A stretch of 64,000 bases of DNA, from assembly GCA_021030905.1 (NCBI GenBank), contig JAGFMI010000005.1, positions 1,984,001-2,048,000 on the forward strand, read 5' to 3'. The translations under genes were made by a program, and so were the position numbers. Every line of letters begins with the position of its first letter. The stretch's first letter is position 1. Positions 34,017 to 46,168 of this stretch are shown here, piece after piece. The notes beneath the pieces were generated by a model. That model worked only from the letters and a program-made list of their open reading frames with translations. It made no database searches and was not told the origin of the DNA. Source of the stretch: Pyrenula massariospora. Lineage: Eukaryota > Ascomycota > Eurotiomycetes > Pyrenulales > Pyrenulaceae.

Positions 34017-37000
34017 CTAAGGGGAAAAGCCTTCATCATCCACCTTGATCTCATGGACCGGCATCTCGTCCTCGTCGTCATCCGGCCCCACATCAGGAGT
34101 GACCATCTCCGCGTCCGGCGCCGGCGCGTTTTCGCGGCGTCGTCGTTCCGTGCCCATGGTCAATCCGGTCAGGCTGTCCTCGCTCCCGAAATCTTGCTGT
34201 AGTCGGCTTGCTAATTCACTACCGGCATTGCTACTGCCGTTCATCCCCTCGACTTTGGTGCTTGCCGCGTCGTCCATGTCGTCGTTGTTCTGCGTGCCAT
34301 AGAGGTTCTCTTCAGTGCCTTCGTGGAAGTCAGCATTCGGATCTGATGATAGTCCTTGAGGGCCGTATAGAGAGGTTTTGACAAGGATAGGGCCTGTGTT
34401 CAATGCATCAAAGCCCCACTGAGGATTGTTCTGATGGTGAGCCAAGTCGGCTGAAGAAGAGTACGGCGGAGCCGTGCTGTAGCTTGGAGCATCCTCGAAG
34501 CCTTCGTCATCGTCCACGCCACCCATGTTCATCTGGCCCAGACCCAACGTGCTTCCGTAGGAAGGAGGCATCTCAGGACCTTGAACTTGATCGTCGTCGA
34601 GATACGCTCCTGGAATTGGGCGTTGACGAGCCACCCCACCATCTCCCGCGAGGTGAGTTGCTCCGACTGCGGCTGAAGCGCTCGACGACCCATTGCGGGA
34701 GGAGCCGTCGAGACGCTGGCCTTCCCCCGCCACTGGTGATTCAGCTCGGGACTGGGGACGAGAGTCAGAGTCGACTTGAGCGTGGTCGTTCGCCTCTTCG
34801 ACAATTTGCTCCAGTTTCGGTCCACCTAAAGGGTGGTCTGACCTTCGGCGGTAGAAAAGGAGATACGCCGCAGCGCTGATAACTGCTTGTGGATTTCGTT
34901 TTGATGAGTGAGCGTCTAATTACATCAGTTCACAAGCTTTGGCAATGGAACGCAAGATCTCTTACCATTATATTCATACCACCCCTTATCAAAGAAGTTC
35001 TGAGCGTACGCGGTGTAGTGGCCGCCACCAAGACCTCCATAGTGGTTGTCGACGGCAATCAAGTCATACACCAGGCTCTTCCCATCCTCATGCATAATAA
35101 CACGTTCATTTAAATCCAAACCCTCGACAGGGTAGTCAACCAGCACCTCAAGCTTGTCACGGAAATTACGGTTCGAGCTGAATCGCTTTAGGTGCATGAC
35201 GAGTATGTCCGGAGCCTTCCATAGTTCGAACTTTTTGCTTGCTCGGCGGTGTTCCTTACAGCGCGGGCAATACCATGCATCGTTCTCAGATAGGATCTCT
35301 GATTTGCCGAACTCATCCAAGCAGTCATTCAAGGACACGCCTTTCTTCCGGCGGCTTGATCTCAATGCTCTCTTCGCAGCAAGATCATCGTCACGATAAA
35401 TATCGATACTAGCCCATGTAGCTGCTCCTCGCATCTCATCGTCGTCAGCTTCCGTGCCTTCAAACAAAGCTTCGTGAGCGTCTGGACTCCAATCAAGAAC
35501 TAATGCCTCTCCGGGAAGAACAAGAGGTTGAGAGTTTTCTTGAGTATGTTCCGACTGGTTTCCGAATCCAGGCTTGTTCTTGCGCGAATATGTTATCATG
35601 GCCTTACTGTTTCGGCGTGATGAAGAACGTGAGGAAGTGAGCAGTTCATCAGGAGATGGAAGACTTCCATCAGATTTGTCGCCACCAAGGTCATCTGATT
35701 CATCTGAGTCACGGATAAAAGAGTTGGATTTTGGGCGGCGGGCAGGAATGCTGCCTTCATCCTCGCTGCTAGCTGATGAGCTTCTTGATGGGCTAGTATG
35801 ATGCATCATCCTAGGGGGCCGCTGCTCCCGTGCGGGCTTTCGCCGGCGACTGAGAATCGAAGGGTAATCTTTAATCTCATCAATATTGTTTGCCCCTGTT
35901 GGAATTCCCTCGTTTGTTGACGCGTAGTGTATCGAGAATAAATTTTGCAACATTGGAGGGATCATATTGTGAGGTTGTAGAGCTTCATGTAGCTCGCTTG
36001 AATTCTCATGCTTAGATATATTGTCGACGTCTTCCATGGAAACATCGACAAGTCCATCTTCGCCCTGAACAGACTTTGCATGAATCTGATTCGAATCTGA
36101 GCTCATTCCATCTTCATTATTCATTACTACAGTGTCAGAGTCTTCCGGAGTATCCACCGCAGAGGCGCTGGTTGCCTCGTCCAATATTGGTTTGGTAGTC
36201 ATGGTTGCCACCTTGGCAAGAAGCTTCTTGAGAATCAAGTTTTCGTCCTTTGCTTCACCGCGCGAGAGAATGATGTAATTTGGTACTCCAAAAAATTGCT
36301 TCTGTCGGATGCTGGACGACTTCTTAAATCGGTTAAACACAGGGATGAGCATTTCATCGCCTCCCGGAGAGTCATAATCCGGAATGTCATCATCAGTCAC
36401 CGTAGTCAGGTAAGAAAATTTCCTAGGAGCTTTATTCGCATCATAATTCGTAGGGACAGTCTCGATCTCGAAGATTCCCAGCTCGTCCGCGGGCTGAATT
36501 CCGGCCTCGGTTATCACTGACTTGTTGTCGAACATCTTGTAGAAGCGATTCTTGTATATCTCGGCCATGATCAAGCGATCGGGATCCGATTGCATTCTCT
36601 TTGCAACAAACTCCTTCAGTCCCCTGAAACTCGCGTTTTTGTCGATATCAACGTCAACGCGAATCGGACGCTGGTGTAATGGAAAATAAAATATTTCCTT
36701 GCTCCAATTATTCTCGATAGGGAGTTGTAAAGTTAAATTGTTGAATGGGTCGAAGATAATGCTGACTTTGTCGCACACAGGACAATGAAGAGTAGATTTG
36801 TACATCCCAGCAAAGAGATCTGAGATTACGGACGAATTTCGGGCCAGGTAGATATCCCAGCATGTATCTGCCATTTCTTTCAGCAAAGCTGGGTTGTGAA
36901 CCATTTCGTCAGTTGAGTCAGGCTTTTCAATGTACGGTTTCTTGTGGACACGATTAAGGTCTTCTTGCAAGCCATCCAAGAGGAAGAGGAGAAATTCTTG

Positions 37001-38794
37001 CGAGTCCTGCTGTCCATATCCCGAGAAGTTTGGGCCATATTTGCCGATGACTGCTTTGAAATTCCTGGGTGTTATGGAAGTCACAATCGAGTTTTGGCTA
37101 TAAATTTGATCAAGTAGCCCACCGTATGCCTTTGCAACTTCTCCATTGTGCGAAAGAGGATTGCTTGGATTGAGTTCGGCCTTGTATTTGTGCTGAAGAA
37201 AATATTGTGTTAACTCCTCCACACTCCTCAGGCATTGCAGTGCAGAATTCATGTAGCAGGTGTTCCCCATGTTGGCAAGGCCAACGATACCTCTCGGTCG
37301 TCCATCTCTCTTCTGTCGACCCCGTGTCATCATACCAGGGGCTGGACTAGCTCTGCCATTCGAAGTGCCTTTGTTCTTGGCCCTCTCGGCAGCGGTAGTT
37401 TTCGGCACATTAAGTTTGCTGCTCGAGCCTTTGAGAGAGTCTGATGGCCATTCACCGCCTCCCGGGCCCCCTACCTGCTCTTCTAGTACGACCACCATAT
37501 CGCCGATGATACCAGCAATGCCTAAATCTTGAGAGCCGTTGTACTTCTCGTTAACCGTTACGTCCTTGATTTCCAAGAGCTCACGCTCCGAGCCATCCTG
37601 AAGAGAAGCAAAAGTATTCACGTCGAGCACGAGCTTGTCCCCTGCACTGGCAGTAATGAGAGTCCCAGGTGCCGGAGATGCACTCCGCGATGCAGCAGGC
37701 GTAAGCATGCCGGAACCATCGGCACTCTTCAGACCACCGAGCACCCTCCAAAGCCGAACTCTGGTCTTTGGATCAATGCCTACTTCAGTCTTGACCTTTT
37801 TGAGCCACTTGAGTAACGGGGTTGATCTACTTGACAATATCTTGAAAGGTGGTAGGTCCCGCTCTTTAATAGACTGGAGTGTAGTACTCGATTCAGCAGG
37901 TAGCTTGAGTATAGATATGACCGGTGGAGTAAGCTCGTACTGAATGTTCTCTTGCCCTAGTCCGGTTGCTGTGTTGTGGGCGTATCTTGTAATGATGGGA
38001 GAGTTTGCGCGTACACCATACCAAGACACCACCAAATCCCAAGCTTCTTGCGGCATGATCTGGTAGTCGTCCCCCATTTGAGCACTCGGTTTGAGAGGCA
38101 CAAAGGGCTCGCCAGCTTCGTCCTTGAGCTCGCTGGAGCCCTCCATGACCATGACCAAATCAGAGTTGTCTATCGGCCCAATTGCCCCTTCAGTAGATTC
38201 TTTATCGATCTTGCCTATAGTAGCACCGTGGGAGCTTCTTGACAGGACTCTATTCAACCATTTATGCGAGACAACGTAGCCCTTTTGTCTGTCTTGAGGC
38301 GATCTTTCTATCATGGCTTGTACTCTCACGACTTGCTCGTCAATGGACGGCGGGATAAGCGATGGCGTTGAGATAGCTGTCGTGATCGAAGTTGGAGCTG
38401 TTGATACAGACGAGGAGACTCTACTTTCCGAGCTCGAAGTGTCGTTGGAAGGAGCCTTCTGACTGTGCGCACGAGGGTCGCTCGTACTAGTAGTGGTTTC
38501 TGAGCTCTCTGATCGGCTGTGGCGGGCGCCTGTATCTTGTTGCTTCGCTTTGGAGGTGTTCTCCGTCCCAGATGATTCAATGCCTTCACTTGCCGGTGTC
38601 TGGGCAGTGGTTGATGAACCATCCATCTCAGCATCTTGAAGATGCTCTTCCCGCTCCTGAGCCCCCATATCCGACGCTGGTCTCTTGATCGCAGGTGAAG
38701 CCGCTCTTAGATGTCGACTGCCGTCATACCCTCTCCGTAGTTGCTGGTGAAGTGAAAGTTCTTGATCTGGAGTGGTGTCGTTGGTGCTGGACAT
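34017..38794 (-). CDS. Ubiquitin carboxyl-terminal hydrolase with DUSP domain (Ubp12/USP4/15-type)
   Basis: Cysteine protease that removes ubiquitin. Two exons, 38794-34966 and 34915-34017, splice WYEYN to DAHSSKRNPQAVI, giving about 1575 residues. An open frame continues upstream to a Met at 39145, but those 117 residues are Arg/Pro/His-rich and unlike the family; MSSTNDTTPDQELS at 38794 is preferred. Domains: Ser/Thr-rich N-terminus; DUSP domain about 155-270 (MIERSPQDRQKGYVVSHKWL, EAWDLVVSWYG); USP Cys box near 506 (IVGLANMGNTCYMNSALQC); a zinc ribbon (CPVC in the USP core, later YCPRCKEHRRA); a large Ser/Asp-rich insert; USP His box near 1260 (HYGGLGGGHYTAYAQN); and AAYLLFYRRR closing the fold. 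The last 250 residues are acidic and disordered. Same architecture as yeast Ubp12. Catalytic residues are all present. Confidence 0.93.
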
Positions 38795-39812
38795 GTCACG
38801 GTGCGGAGGAAACGCAGGCGGCGCGTTTGGAGCTCCCAACGACGGTTTTAAAGAGCGATCACGTTTGCCACACGCGCACGTATGCTGAAAATGCTCTCCG
38901 GAGTCGAATAGTCGAGGATGTGGGTATTGAAGCGGAAGGAATGTCCAGTTGCACGCTAAGAGGCGGCGGCTCAGAGGAGAGGGCAAAGTGACGCGGCGGT
39001 GGTATATCGGCAAACTATGTAAGAGATGGATATTGACGACTGTTCCAGGTTGGGAGGAGCGTGTTTTGTAGGGGTATGGGCAGTTATGCCTGCATCGAAT
39101 AGAGCTGTTAGTGTCGTGAAGCTGCGGACTGGGTAGCCGTTGCACCTTACCTCCACTCCAAGCTGTGTGGGGTTCACCACAGCCTACATGAAGGTTAATG
39201 AGACAACTGCATCAATCTGAGCTGGCGATATTCTATTGATACAGAAACACCTCACAGAAGATCGGCAGCCGGTTTGCAACAACGTCAAGTGCAGACCTGA
39301 CAGATTTATGAGGTATCCATCAGGTGGCAGTGCGGGATGATGTACTTCCCGTTGCCTGCTGTCGCCGCACTCACCAAACCCTAAGCATCACCAGGTCGTC
39401 CATCATCACCGACTTCCAACCCACCCAAGATTGGACTTTTGACGCACATTTGATCTAAGTTCTCTTCACAATGATCAGGGCAACAAGGAGCAGTCATCAC
39501 GAGTAGGTTAAAAGCCAGTTATCATATTTACTTCTTGCTCCTCGATGTCGCAAGGTGACACAATAACTGGGGCAAAATGGCATCGTCTTCCTAATACATC
39601 GCCGTTTATTTGAGAATGGTCCATCGGCTTGCTGCTCGTGCACATCACCGATTAAAGCTCATAAGCCTGCACAATGCATCCTGAGGACGAGAAGCTGAGC
39701 TCTCAGACGACCTTTCCGGCTCTATGTCCAAGAGATGTCCGGGCCTGCCTAGTTTCCTAAAATTTATTGCGCGCAACAACGGCGCCAGATATCTTTATAA
39801 GAGCGAAGATGT
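38795..39812. other. Upstream region of the ubiquitin protease
   Basis: An in-frame open stretch runs to 39145 but is unlike coding sequence in composition, so it is probably 5' UTR and promoter. Nothing else is recognised up to the stop of the GPI-protein gene at 39813. Confidence 0.5.
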
Positions 39813-40732
39813 TCAGAGCCAACAACCCAAAATGACCAACATCCAGACCATTCCAACTGACGTGTGCCGCACGTTTGTTACCCCAGCATTCGGACTGCTG
39901 GAAGTTGGACTTTGCGAGCTCGTCCCCGTAGCACTTAGCGTGCTATTGCTCGTAGCCGTATCAGTGTTCATTATTCCTGACATGCCCGTGCTTGAAGACG
40001 AGCTCAAAGACGTTGAAGTGAAGCTGATATTCAGACCGGCGCCTGCGGTGCTCGTGAAATTCTTCGTGAAATATAGTGATGCATCTGTCACATTCGGTAA
40101 AGCCGCGGAGGTGACGGTGGTGTATTCCGCGGTAGGAAGAGGCGTGGATGATACATAACCCGCGAAGAAATGGTTCAGGTCCTGGTCGCCGTCACTCTCA
40201 CAATAGGCATTGCCTACAGCCCGTAGATAATCGATGGGATACCACCCTGAAACGTTGACGTTTGGCATAAGCTCTGGTCCTCCGTGAAGTCGCTTGCAGT
40301 CCTGGCAGCTGGATAGCAAAATCAGTTAATTGTCTCTCCTCCTAGACGTCATCACACGAGCAGGTTCGAAGCTTACCCCTCTAAGTAAGCAAAGTAAGGC
40401 GAAGTGCAAATGCATTGCTGTTCCAGTTGAGAGCTCTGTTGGGTCAAAGAATTCGGGTTTTTATTGGTTTCAGTGATGTTCACGCCGTAATAGCATCTGT
40501 ACAGTGCCTCTGTTAGTTCGATAGAGGGAAATCCCAAGTCTTCGTCTTACTTTTCATCAATATCGTTGGCAGCATTGCAAGGTGCATTGAGGTCGAGATT
40601 CCCGTCTGATGTTACCGGGTGGCAGAGGTCGTCGTATCCCATACCAGAGCTATCTTGCCGAGGGTCAAGTCTCGAAGCTGTGGATACAGAGAGGCCACAG
40701 AGAAGTAGGTACAGAAGGAAGGGACGATGCAT
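39813..40732 (-). CDS. Secreted, probably GPI-anchored, cysteine-rich protein
   Basis: Three exons, 40732-40551, 40496-40377 and 40308-39813, joined in phase, giving about 265 residues. The N-terminal signal peptide is MHRPFLLYLLLCGLSVSTAS. The mature part has a Cys-containing domain (DDLCHPVT, NAPCNAAN, KCYYGVNIT, QQCICTSPYFAYLEGCQDCKR, NAYCESDG), then a Ser/Thr-rich stalk, and a terminal hydrophobic segment (VGMVWMLVILGCWL) preceded by small residues, as in GPI-anchored wall or membrane proteins. The pattern matches a family common in Leotiomycetes and Sordariomycetes with no known function. The start is fixed by the signal peptide. Cell-surface location is inferred. Confidence 0.8.
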
Positions 40733-41410
40733 ATCGACTTGGACAAAAGGAGAAGAATGATGAAGAAAAGAAGGTTGAGAAAGTGCAAGTGGTCCTCGAA
40801 ACTCTGGAGTATCAAGTTCAGAGTCTCCGCTCCCACTGTAAGACGAGGGAGAGCCCGCGATTTCAGCAAAATCCTTACCGCCGACTTCTTGGTTCAAGTC
40901 AGCTCCAAACTGGTGAAACTCACGGGCCATTGCATGCATATGGGGTCCAAGCTCTCGACCCAAAGAAGCATTTAAAGAGCTTGTTGGGGGCGGATCACGG
41001 CATCACGACCCACTGCGGTTCCCCCAAGGGAATGGTTCTAGGAAAATCAACCAAGAAGAAAGACAGATCTGATTGGAAGGGCGCCTCCCGTAATTTCAGA
41101 ATGCGAACGCCAGATTTCTTGGCGGAAAGACTGGGGGCGGAAAAGCGTGACTTGGAAACATGCCTTGGCGGGAGGTGAACCGTATTTAGAGGAGCGGCCG
41201 TCATCCGCGTGTCAGAGCCTTACGTATAGCTGCAGCGGGTCATCAGCAGCAAACGGGGGCTCACAGCTCGATGGTTCACAAGATGTAGATGGCAGCTTGC
41301 TCAACGTCAGCGACAATGGCACTACCAGCAGTAATATTTCAACAGCCTTAGCTGATGAACATCGTTCCAGGAACCAAAGGGCTGGTGTATAACAACTACT
41401 TGCGTGATTA
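40733..41410. other. Promoter region of the GPI-anchored protein and 3' flank of SNX41
   Basis: A 189-codon plus-strand ORF (40609-41178) overlaps the first exon of the GPI protein antisense and has no motif, so it is treated as chance. No other gene is seen. Confidence 0.5.
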
Positions 41411-43545
41411 TTAGATTGGGCGGATTTTGTCCACCTCTTCCCGCGCCTCCAACCACGTTTCCTGCGCTCGGCGAGCCCAGTCGATGTGACAACGGCCGTA
41501 TGCGATCTGCAAATGGATCAGGCGATTTTCAGCCCCAGAGATAAGGCATAGAGCTTACCATGTAGCGACGCAGATCATCTTCCTTCTCCCGCTGAAACCT
41601 TTTCAGGTCCCGCAGCACCCCGGCGCTTGCATCCTTGACGTCCTTCTCCGAGACCTCAAGAGCTTGCTCAAGCTAGTAAACTTTAGCGTTTTGTTGTCAG
41701 CAATAGAAGATGCCTTACCTGTGTCAGGCTTTCCTTGGTCTTTCCCATTTGGTCTCGCCGGGTCCGTTCAGGGTCGTGGTCGACGATGCCTTGTGTAGCA
41801 TGATTGATTCTATTGAATAAGTTGGTAACAAAATTTCCGCTGGATGTGCTCTTCCTTTGGGGTTTAGGCGACCCTGAGCCATTGTCTCTGCCTTGATTTG
41901 CGGAGGGTGACGTCGGCGGTTCTCCATGCGTCGGCGGAAAGTCCGAGTCTATGGACGCGGTCTCCTCCGGGCTACTTTCACGAGGCCTTGAAGGTGTGCT
42001 GGCGGCATGCCTAGTGGACGAGCCGGATGCGGATCGTTTCGGGGTAGCTGCAGGTAGCATGGTGCTACCGCTCATATAGGCTTCCAGTCGACTGGCTTCG
42101 CGCTCACTAGCTTCTAGCTGCGCAAGATAGTCTCGTTTTTTCTCAAGAATATCTAGTGTCATCTCTTGTTGTATCCTCTTCAGCACGCGATATCTCAGCA
42201 CCGATCTCACAACACCTGCGAATTGTGCACTCTCCCTCATCGGCTCGGCAAAACTCGCTCCAAGAGACGAAGTCAGTTCTTCTGTCGCAAGATATGTAGT
42301 GTCAACCGCTTGGCCGATTCTCTCGATAGCTGCGGCAACAGTTGGGGAGGGCTCCGATAAGGAGAAACCGTTGTAGCGAGCTCCGAGATCAGCAAGATCC
42401 ATTGACAACTTTGAGAGGTGCTCTAGCGTTCTCCGATTGGTCTTCTCAACGCTGCCTTGCATCAGATGTTCCAATTCTCTTGTTGAAGCTTCAAAGTTGA
42501 CAAAGTAAGGATCCAACTCCTGCTCAGATATGTCTTGGGAGGTCGGTGGGAATTTGCCGAAAATCTGAGGTCCAGGAGTAGAGTGTGCTGCCGCCGAAGG
42601 AAGTGCCGATGTATCTGGAGGTACTGTAGAAGTTCCAGTGCCAGAGCTAGTTGACGCAGATCGAAGTTTGGCGGATGCTGATGGGACGGGCAACCAGTTA
42701 TGGCCGGGAGATGGATTGGAGGGATCAAGCGGTGGTGCTTTTAGATTGTTCTTAGGTATCGACGACACCGGAGGCATCTGGATAACCTCATTCTGGTCCG
42801 AATTAACAAACGTAGCTCTCAAAGACCACGTATACTTACCCAGCTGCTATTAGGATCCAAAAAGCGCCACCAAACTCCATCTTCAAGAACGTCTCTCATT
42901 TTTCGGCATCTGTTCAGGAATACACCTAACATTCGTTTCCGAAGCTCTATGATATGAATATCTTCCTTGGCTTTGGTAGGCTTGGCAGCATAGTCTGCCA
43001 TGCTATGCTTTTCGGGTATAGGGGGAATGATCAAGGTAGGATGTAGCTGGACCAAGGTGTTCCTGAGAGAGTTGAATTCCGAGTACCGCCGTCGTACAAC
43101 GATTTCCTATGATTCTATTAGAATGCGATTTCTTGCGAGCCAACGGTTTCTTACTCCTGTCTGGATCGTGTAGACGATGAAGCCACCGCCTTCAGCGTTC
43201 TTCCCAGCATCAGTGATAATGATCTCGAGCTCTGGGTTTTCGTAGAGCAGCTGCTGAATCCTGCTGTCATAGCCTCCTCTCTTCCTGGGATAGGACCCGT
43301 TCCGACCATTAGCCTCGCTGTCATCCTCATCGCTGGGCGTCTTCGGTCTCGAGACGTAATCCGGCTCGTTGCCAGAGGAGTGGGAAGATGGAGGGGAGAT
43401 AGGTTGATCATACTCTGACTGAGGTGTCAAATTTAGATTTAAGAAAGAGCGAAGTGGTCTTACGAGCAGCACTTAGAGCTGGATCGTTTGTATGATCGTG
43501 TTGGTCAAAAGACCCATAGGGATTATTGTCTTCATCGTTCCACAT
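41411..43545 (-). CDS. SNX41: Sorting nexin 41 (PX-BAR protein)
   Basis: Endosomal sorting nexin acting with Snx4/Atg24 in retrieval to the Golgi, and with links to selective autophagy. About six exons. The start MWNDEDNNPYGSFD (43545) is the conserved opening of ascomycete Snx41. An acidic disordered segment (PKTPSDEDDSEANGR) follows. The PX domain (about 75-205) includes IVYTIQTG, EIVVRRRYSEFNSLRNTL with the phosphoinositide-binding RRYSEF, and IIPPIPEKHSMADY. The C-terminal BAR region carries SVEKTNRRTLEHLSKLSMDLA and REKEDDLRRYMIAYGRCHIDW, ending near 41411. Internal Ser/Pro-rich spacers (about 42000-41850) are normal for the family. The ATG7 fragment in the same window is another autophagy gene, 40 kb away, and is not a cluster partner. 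Confidence 0.92.
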
Positions 43546-44282
43546 GCTGACGCCTCATTCAGCACGATTCAAAGGCCTCAGATGCGACAAAGCAGTCGCG
43601 AGGCTGAGCAGGACTTAATAAAGGTTTCGCGGTAACTGTATCGCTTGGAAAATGAACTCTACAGCGATCATTGTCTCAAAGCTCCATGGCACAGAAGGGC
43701 AGTGTCCAGCTGCTTGGCGGCGCCTTGCCCGCGAGCAACGTCACCGAGAAAGAGCATTTGACCTCCACGCAGGTACTTCCGCACTTAAACCTCCAACTTT
43801 CCCGATCAGATTTCTATGTCTACATGCGCACCATTAACAACTCCCTCTTCCTTACATTTCAAATAATAGGAGTCACAGTAGGAAATAATGATCTTACTTT
43901 ATCAGTTCCAAGTATCTCGCTCTGGATTTGAGGCACGATGACTTAACGGACCGTCGGCTATACATTCTGGTTCAAAGGACCAACTGCATTATGCACATAT
44001 CTTCCTGAAGGTCAAGGTATCCCCCTTTGACATGATCTGCCTCTATTGCGATGAAATGTCTGCCTAAAATGGTAGATCGATCCACCTTCCACTCGACATT
44101 CAAATACCGAAAAGGTTCATTTAGTAAAGGTACTCCGCTTTGATGAATTTATGCTTACCTCGGAAGGGGTTGTGCTCTAAATCAGACAACAGACAGTGTG
44201 GTGGTGATGGTATAGAGCTTAATCAGGATAGGTTGTGCCTCTGACGCCCGCGCCGAGATCTTGTTATCTTTCTCACCGTCGA
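43546..44282. other. Intergenic
   Basis: Upstream region of SNX41 and 3' flank of the next minus-strand gene. Two overlapping short plus-strand ORFs (43652-43931) show no motif. No gene is called. Confidence 0.5.
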
Positions 44283-45341
44283 TCACATCTCAGTGAGCTT
44301 CCGCAGCGTCTTAGAGACTTCTTCTCTGTCTTGTATCAGCTTTTTCATGCGTTCTTCATCATCTGCAAATTGTTGACTTAGGTTGGGGGAAGTGGCTGTA
44401 GTGGTAGCGCGCGCAAGCCTGAGAGAAGAAGGTTGTTCAACGGATGCCATGATGCTTTCCAAAGGTGATTTACGGATGGTCCCATGAGCTAATGCGAACG
44501 GCGTGGCGCGTTTTCTCGTAGGACCGCGCTCTCTCATCGCTTTTGGCGCTGTTGGAGGCGAAGTAGACTGCCGAATAATTTGCCTCCCTTTTGAAGTTTC
44601 TGGCGTAGTTAGTTTTCGGGGAAAGCCATGCTCTCTCATTGCCCTTGGCTCTGTTGGAGGCGAAGTGGAAAGCAAAGGCTCTTGCCTCTCGAGATCCAGA
44701 GCTTTATTTCTATCTGTGGAGATACGAACATCAAAAGCGCTCTGCGTTCTCGACGGACCTCGCACTTCTGAAGAATTCATTGGAGAAGTTCCACCTCGCG
44801 CTACTACTCCGCTGGCTACTGCGGTTGTCATGAGTGGATCGCCGTCAACAACATTTGCGATTGACTCAGTTTTGATAAAAGCAGGTGAGCCCGCCCCTTC
44901 CTGTCGTCGTTGTCTCCGTCGTTCCTTCAGCTCCCGCTGCAGCTCATGCTCCACCTCCGAGGGCCCACCGTCTGGCTGCTCCCTCAGCCCCGTCTCCAGC
45001 AGCCACTCAAGTCTCTTCTTTTCGTTTTCGTCTCGCATCACGAAGTCCTCCCAAGGCTCGTCCTCCCGCCTGACAAGTGGCTTTGGCCCTCCCATCCCGC
45101 TTTTCAAATCTTCTTTATCCAGCTGTGCTTCAATCCATCGCTCTCGAACACTGTTTCCCATGAATCCGCCATAAATCTCGGCGCATTTATTGCAGATGGC
45201 GAAGACTGGGGTTTGAACGCACTTCCTATGCTGGTCGGGACATTTCCCATGGTCGCTGAGGTCACAGAACTCCGTCCGCACGCGACGTTCATGCCGGGCT
45301 TTAGCCCTGCATGACATCTTCACTATATAGTGGAGACACAT
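44283..45341 (-). CDS. Uncharacterised fungal protein with N-terminal Cys cluster and internal repeat
   Basis: Single-exon frame. The Met at 45341 (MCLHYIVKMSC) is preferred over 45440 because fungal proteins with this Cys cluster typically start MC-x-Y-x-V-K-x-S-C. From that Met the protein has 352 residues. The first 70 carry six or seven cysteines (MCLHYIVKMSC, FCDLSDHGKC, KCVQT, ICNKC) that could bind zinc. Then come a Glu/Arg-rich, coiled-coil-like part (EVEHELQRELKERRRQRRQ) and a disordered Ser/Pro part with two copies of a 34-residue-spaced unit, STSPPTEPRAMREHG and STSPPTAPKAMRERG. It ends in a short helix (DEERMKKLIQDREEVSK). No function is recognised. Confidence 0.65.
   Translation of the reverse strand: MCLHYIVKMSCRAKARHERRVRTEFCDLSDHGKCPDQHRKCVQTPVFAICNKCAEIYGGFMGNSVRERWIEAQLDKEDLKSGMGGPKPLVRREDEPWEDFVMRDENEKKRLEWLLETGLREQPDGGPSEVEHELQRELKERRRQRRQEGAGSPAFIKTESIANVVDGDPLMTTAVASGVVARGGTSPMNSSEVRGPSRTQSAFDVRISTDRNKALDLERQEPLLSTSPPTEPRAMREHGFPRKLTTPETSKGRQIIRQSTSPPTAPKAMRERGPTRKRATPFALAHGTIRKSPLESIMASVEQPSSLRLARATTTATSPNLSQQFADDEERMKKLIQDREEVSKTLRKLTEM
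44528..44666 (-). repeat. Internal direct repeat, two 37-base copies 102 bases apart
   Basis: Copies at 44528-44564 and 44630-44666 share gctctctcat, then tggc, then ctgttggaggcgaagt, with four mismatches. They encode the duplicated TSPPT-x-P-x-AMRE motif inside the surrounding gene. Confidence 0.75.
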
Positions 45342-46168
45342 GGCGGGCTTGGCTTCAAGATATTGTTGCCACCTGAATGTCTCGGCTTGGAAAGCGCTGG
45401 CGATTGAGATATTCGCGAGGTTATATTGTTGATGCCCCAATAATGATTGATATTGGTTGGTATTGATTCTGGAAATTTTCGAGGAAGGAACCGGGCGTAA
45501 ACTTTCGAGCGAGCTTTTCGTAGGAGTGCCTCGGAAAAACGCTACGCCAATTCTCTTTTCTCAATACGATGGGCGTTCGTTATTGAAACTCTTTGTGGTG
45601 AAGAATCGCATTCTACGCGATCAATGGCAGAGGACGACGTGAACAAAGAAAGGCAGGACAAAATAAAGCTCGCTTCGAATCTTACGTAACATGCTCGGTG
45701 GACGCAACGCAGCAGACTTGGTTGATCATAGGTATTGTACACCAGCATCGGTTAGCTATGATGACTCCTAATGGCAACCGCCTACTGCTACGCGTGTCTC
45801 TTTCTATCAAGAAATCCCTACTCTCCAGCCTCAAATTTTACCGACTCGTCTCTACTATATAGGATCCGATCTTTTCTCTCCCAGCATATCACTGTCTCGG
45901 AATACTCGTCAGCCACCAACGAACCCAGGACTCCCATCTACCAAACTCTTCAACTGGCGCTCTACTCCATCTATATCAGAACGATGGCATTGAATAATGT
46001 AAAGAATACCGTCCCGTGTACTTGATGCCGCGTTGACAGGTTGTCCGGTCGCCTGTTTACTAAGCTGGGAAGAAATTTTGAAGAAATCAGTAAACTTTTC
46101 CCAGTAGCGCTCTCCTATATGCAAATGCTCTCAAAAAGGCCAACGTTTCTTGCATGCGACACGCCCAT
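45342..46168. other. Intergenic
   Basis: Promoter of the Cys-cluster gene and 3' flank of the succinate/fumarate carrier. No motif-bearing ORF on either strand. Confidence 0.5.

Noticed and set aside
38795-39145. N-terminal 117-residue extension of the ubiquitin protease
   Set aside because: Arg/Pro/His-rich and unlike the family; the Met at 38794 gives the expected start.
40340-40380. GGTTCGAAGC resembling a tRNA T-loop
   Set aside because: It lies within an intron of the GPI-anchored protein gene, and no acceptor or anticodon arms can be paired around it.
40609-41178. 189-codon plus-strand ORF
   Set aside because: Antisense to the first exon and promoter of the GPI-anchored protein; no motif and no partner exon.
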